This document shows positions 62,990-64,000 of a stretch of 64,000 nt of DNA, piece by piece. This stretch comes from Tretioscincus oriximinensis (Eukaryota; Chordata; Lepidosauria; Squamata; Gymnophthalmidae), in NCBI GenBank assembly GCA_022410635.1, contig JAJVDF010000259.1, forward strand, positions 1,351,000 through 1,414,999. The letters are read 5' to 3'. The position numbers and the translations under genes are program-made. Below the pieces are notes generated by a model that did no database searches, was not told the origin of the DNA, and saw nothing but the letters and a program-made list of their open reading frames with translations. Position 1 is the stretch's first letter. Every line of letters starts with the position of its first letter.

Positions 62990-63215
62990 CCAACCTGGTC
63001 TTTTGAATAGAGTGTCAGACTCTTATTTGGAAGTCTCCCAGCTTGATTCTGCACTTTTGAATGAAACCAGTGTGGTCACCTTTAGTTAGTGACAATTCAT
63101 ATGAGCTTCCTCAGCCCCACCTACTTCACAAAGTGTTTGTTGTGAAGAGGAGAACAGAAGGTTGTGTAAGCTGCTTTGATTTCCTATAGGATAAGAAAAT
63201 GTCCTCCTCCTTCCT
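62990..63215 (+). mobile_element. Sauria-like SINE, forward
   Basis: Head gaatagagtgtcagactctt, tctcccagcttgattctgc, body cctcagccccacctacttca, aagtgtttgttgtgaagagg, and a ctgctttgatttcctatagg tail. Same layout as the 30128 copy, with a shorter 5' end. Confidence 0.82.
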
Positions 63216-63606
63216 TTGTTCATAGACAAGCAAAAGACTCATTTTATAAACAGGTCCTAGAGATCCCTGCTGAATCTCCTTTCTGAACAATTAGAGTGCC
63301 CATGGCATATGCCAAGGTAAACTGGACAGCTGGAACACACTGGTAAATAACCACTGGACACAACTCAGTCCTTTCCACTGGACTGTGGGTGGGCTGCACC
63401 GGGTCTCCCTGTCTCTTCTCCCCTCTCTTTCTCCTCCCTCCCTGCACATACCCTTCAGCTGAGCTGCTTGCCCTGTTAAATTCTATGAGAATAATTCCAA
63501 TAGAATCTGGTAGGAACTGTTAATCTCCTTCTGAAAGCTAAACCAATTATTGTTATTCAGCAACTCCATTTGTAAGTTGCTTGATGAAAGTTTTATTAAG
63601 AGTTAC

Positions 63607-63640
63607 ATTCTCTCTCTCTCTCCTTCCCTCTCCCCCCGGG
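63607..63640. repeat. CT-rich microsatellite
   Basis: ctctctctctctctc run followed by ccttccctctcccccc. Confidence 0.8.
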
Positions 63641-64000
63641 GGAGAGATAAAACTGCTTTTGCAATTCATATAAATTGATCCAATCTGATCATACAAAAAA
63701 TGAAACTATTTATCAATTAATATACAATGTTCAGAATTTTTTTGTATCTTTCACAGTCTACTTGAAGTAAAGCTTGGAGGTTTCTCTTGTTATTAATGCA
63801 AATTCTATCCTAGGATTTGGTTTTGACAGATATTTTTGAAACATGTCATTACTATAGTTGTGTGAGGTATGCATTTTGCACAATTGCATTTTGAATTATG
63901 TAGTGGTTGTTTCTTTCGATACAATTTATTAAGTTAAATAATTATGGTTAATGGTTATTTTATTTATTGCATTGTACCTAACAATAACCACTTCAAGACA

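Larger units (their letters stand above)
57957..64000 (+). other. CSMD3: CSMD3 intron (partial, downstream of the 78-bp exon)
   Basis: Starts with donor gtgagt and continues past the window end. Apart from a Sauria-like SINE at 62990-63215 and a CT repeat near 63610, I see no exon, gene or clear repeat in it. The longest open frame (60889-61335) has no recognisable domain and no splice context. Confidence 0.8.

Noticed and set aside
57957..64000. Next CSMD3 sushi exon
   Set aside because: Looked for a CPDPG-type start after a splice acceptor in the phase required by 57956 and found none.

Overview
This window is intronic and exonic sequence from a vertebrate, most likely a squamate reptile. 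It carries about half of the second CUB-to-linker region of a CSMD3 orthologue on the + strand. Three coding exons are supported by reading frame, splice sites and matching junction phases: 15108-15220 (113 bp), 40264-40584 (321 bp) and 57879-57956 (78 bp). Joined in order they read continuously, with a Gly codon split over the first junction and a Val codon split over the second. They encode the end of a CUB domain, a cysteine-free Ser/Thr/Ala-rich linker with a basic RRRPR patch, and a short basic segment that in CSMD3 leads into the next sushi domain. No promoter, first exon, last exon or polyadenylation site of the gene is visible, so both ends of the gene lie outside the window.

The rest, over 99% of the window, is intron: more than 15.1 kb upstream of the first exon, introns of 25,043 bp and 17,294 bp between exons, and about 6 kb downstream. 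The introns are full of mobile element remains. CR1-type LINE fragments lie on both strands, some with RT C-terminal coding remnants and some with (TTCTTATG)n tails. A tRNA-headed SINE family has at least eight copies, and a second SINE resembling the Sauria SINE has three. Fragments of another LINE 3' end carry A/T-rich (AAAT)n tails. Several solitary LTR-like blocks lie in reverse orientation. There are also many short non-autonomous DNA transposons, several of them near-perfect palindromes with 8-bp target duplications (hAT-like). Sauria-type SINEs together with CR1 copies ending in TTCTTATG octamers are the basis for the squamate call; I cannot name the species.

Layout: 1-15107 upstream intron (CR1 at 1.5 kb, DNA element plus LTR at 3.4-4.6 kb, GC-rich hAT-like element at 6.1 kb, SINEs at 7.3-7.9 kb, CR1 split by an LTR-like insert at 9.1-10.4 kb, DNA elements at 10.5 and 14.4 kb); exon at 15.1 kb; 25-kb intron with palindromic elements at 17.8, 23.0, 34.8, 35.3 and 38.1-39.0 kb; linker exon at 40.3 kb; 17-kb intron with palindromes at 42.3, 42.6, 43.5 and 56.9 kb and LTR-like blocks at 43.8 and 49.2 kb; small exon at 57.9 kb; then quiet intron with one SINE at 63 kb.

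The most unusual object is a 927-bp inverted-repeat element at 38109-39035. Its two ~420-430 bp arms flank a ~77-bp centre, and a perfect 15-bp direct repeat brackets the whole. That target duplication is too long for hAT or mariner insertion and fits a retroelement-type insertion better; a Penelope-like pair of inverted terminal repeats is my leading guess. I see no CRISPR array, operon or bacterial-type system.
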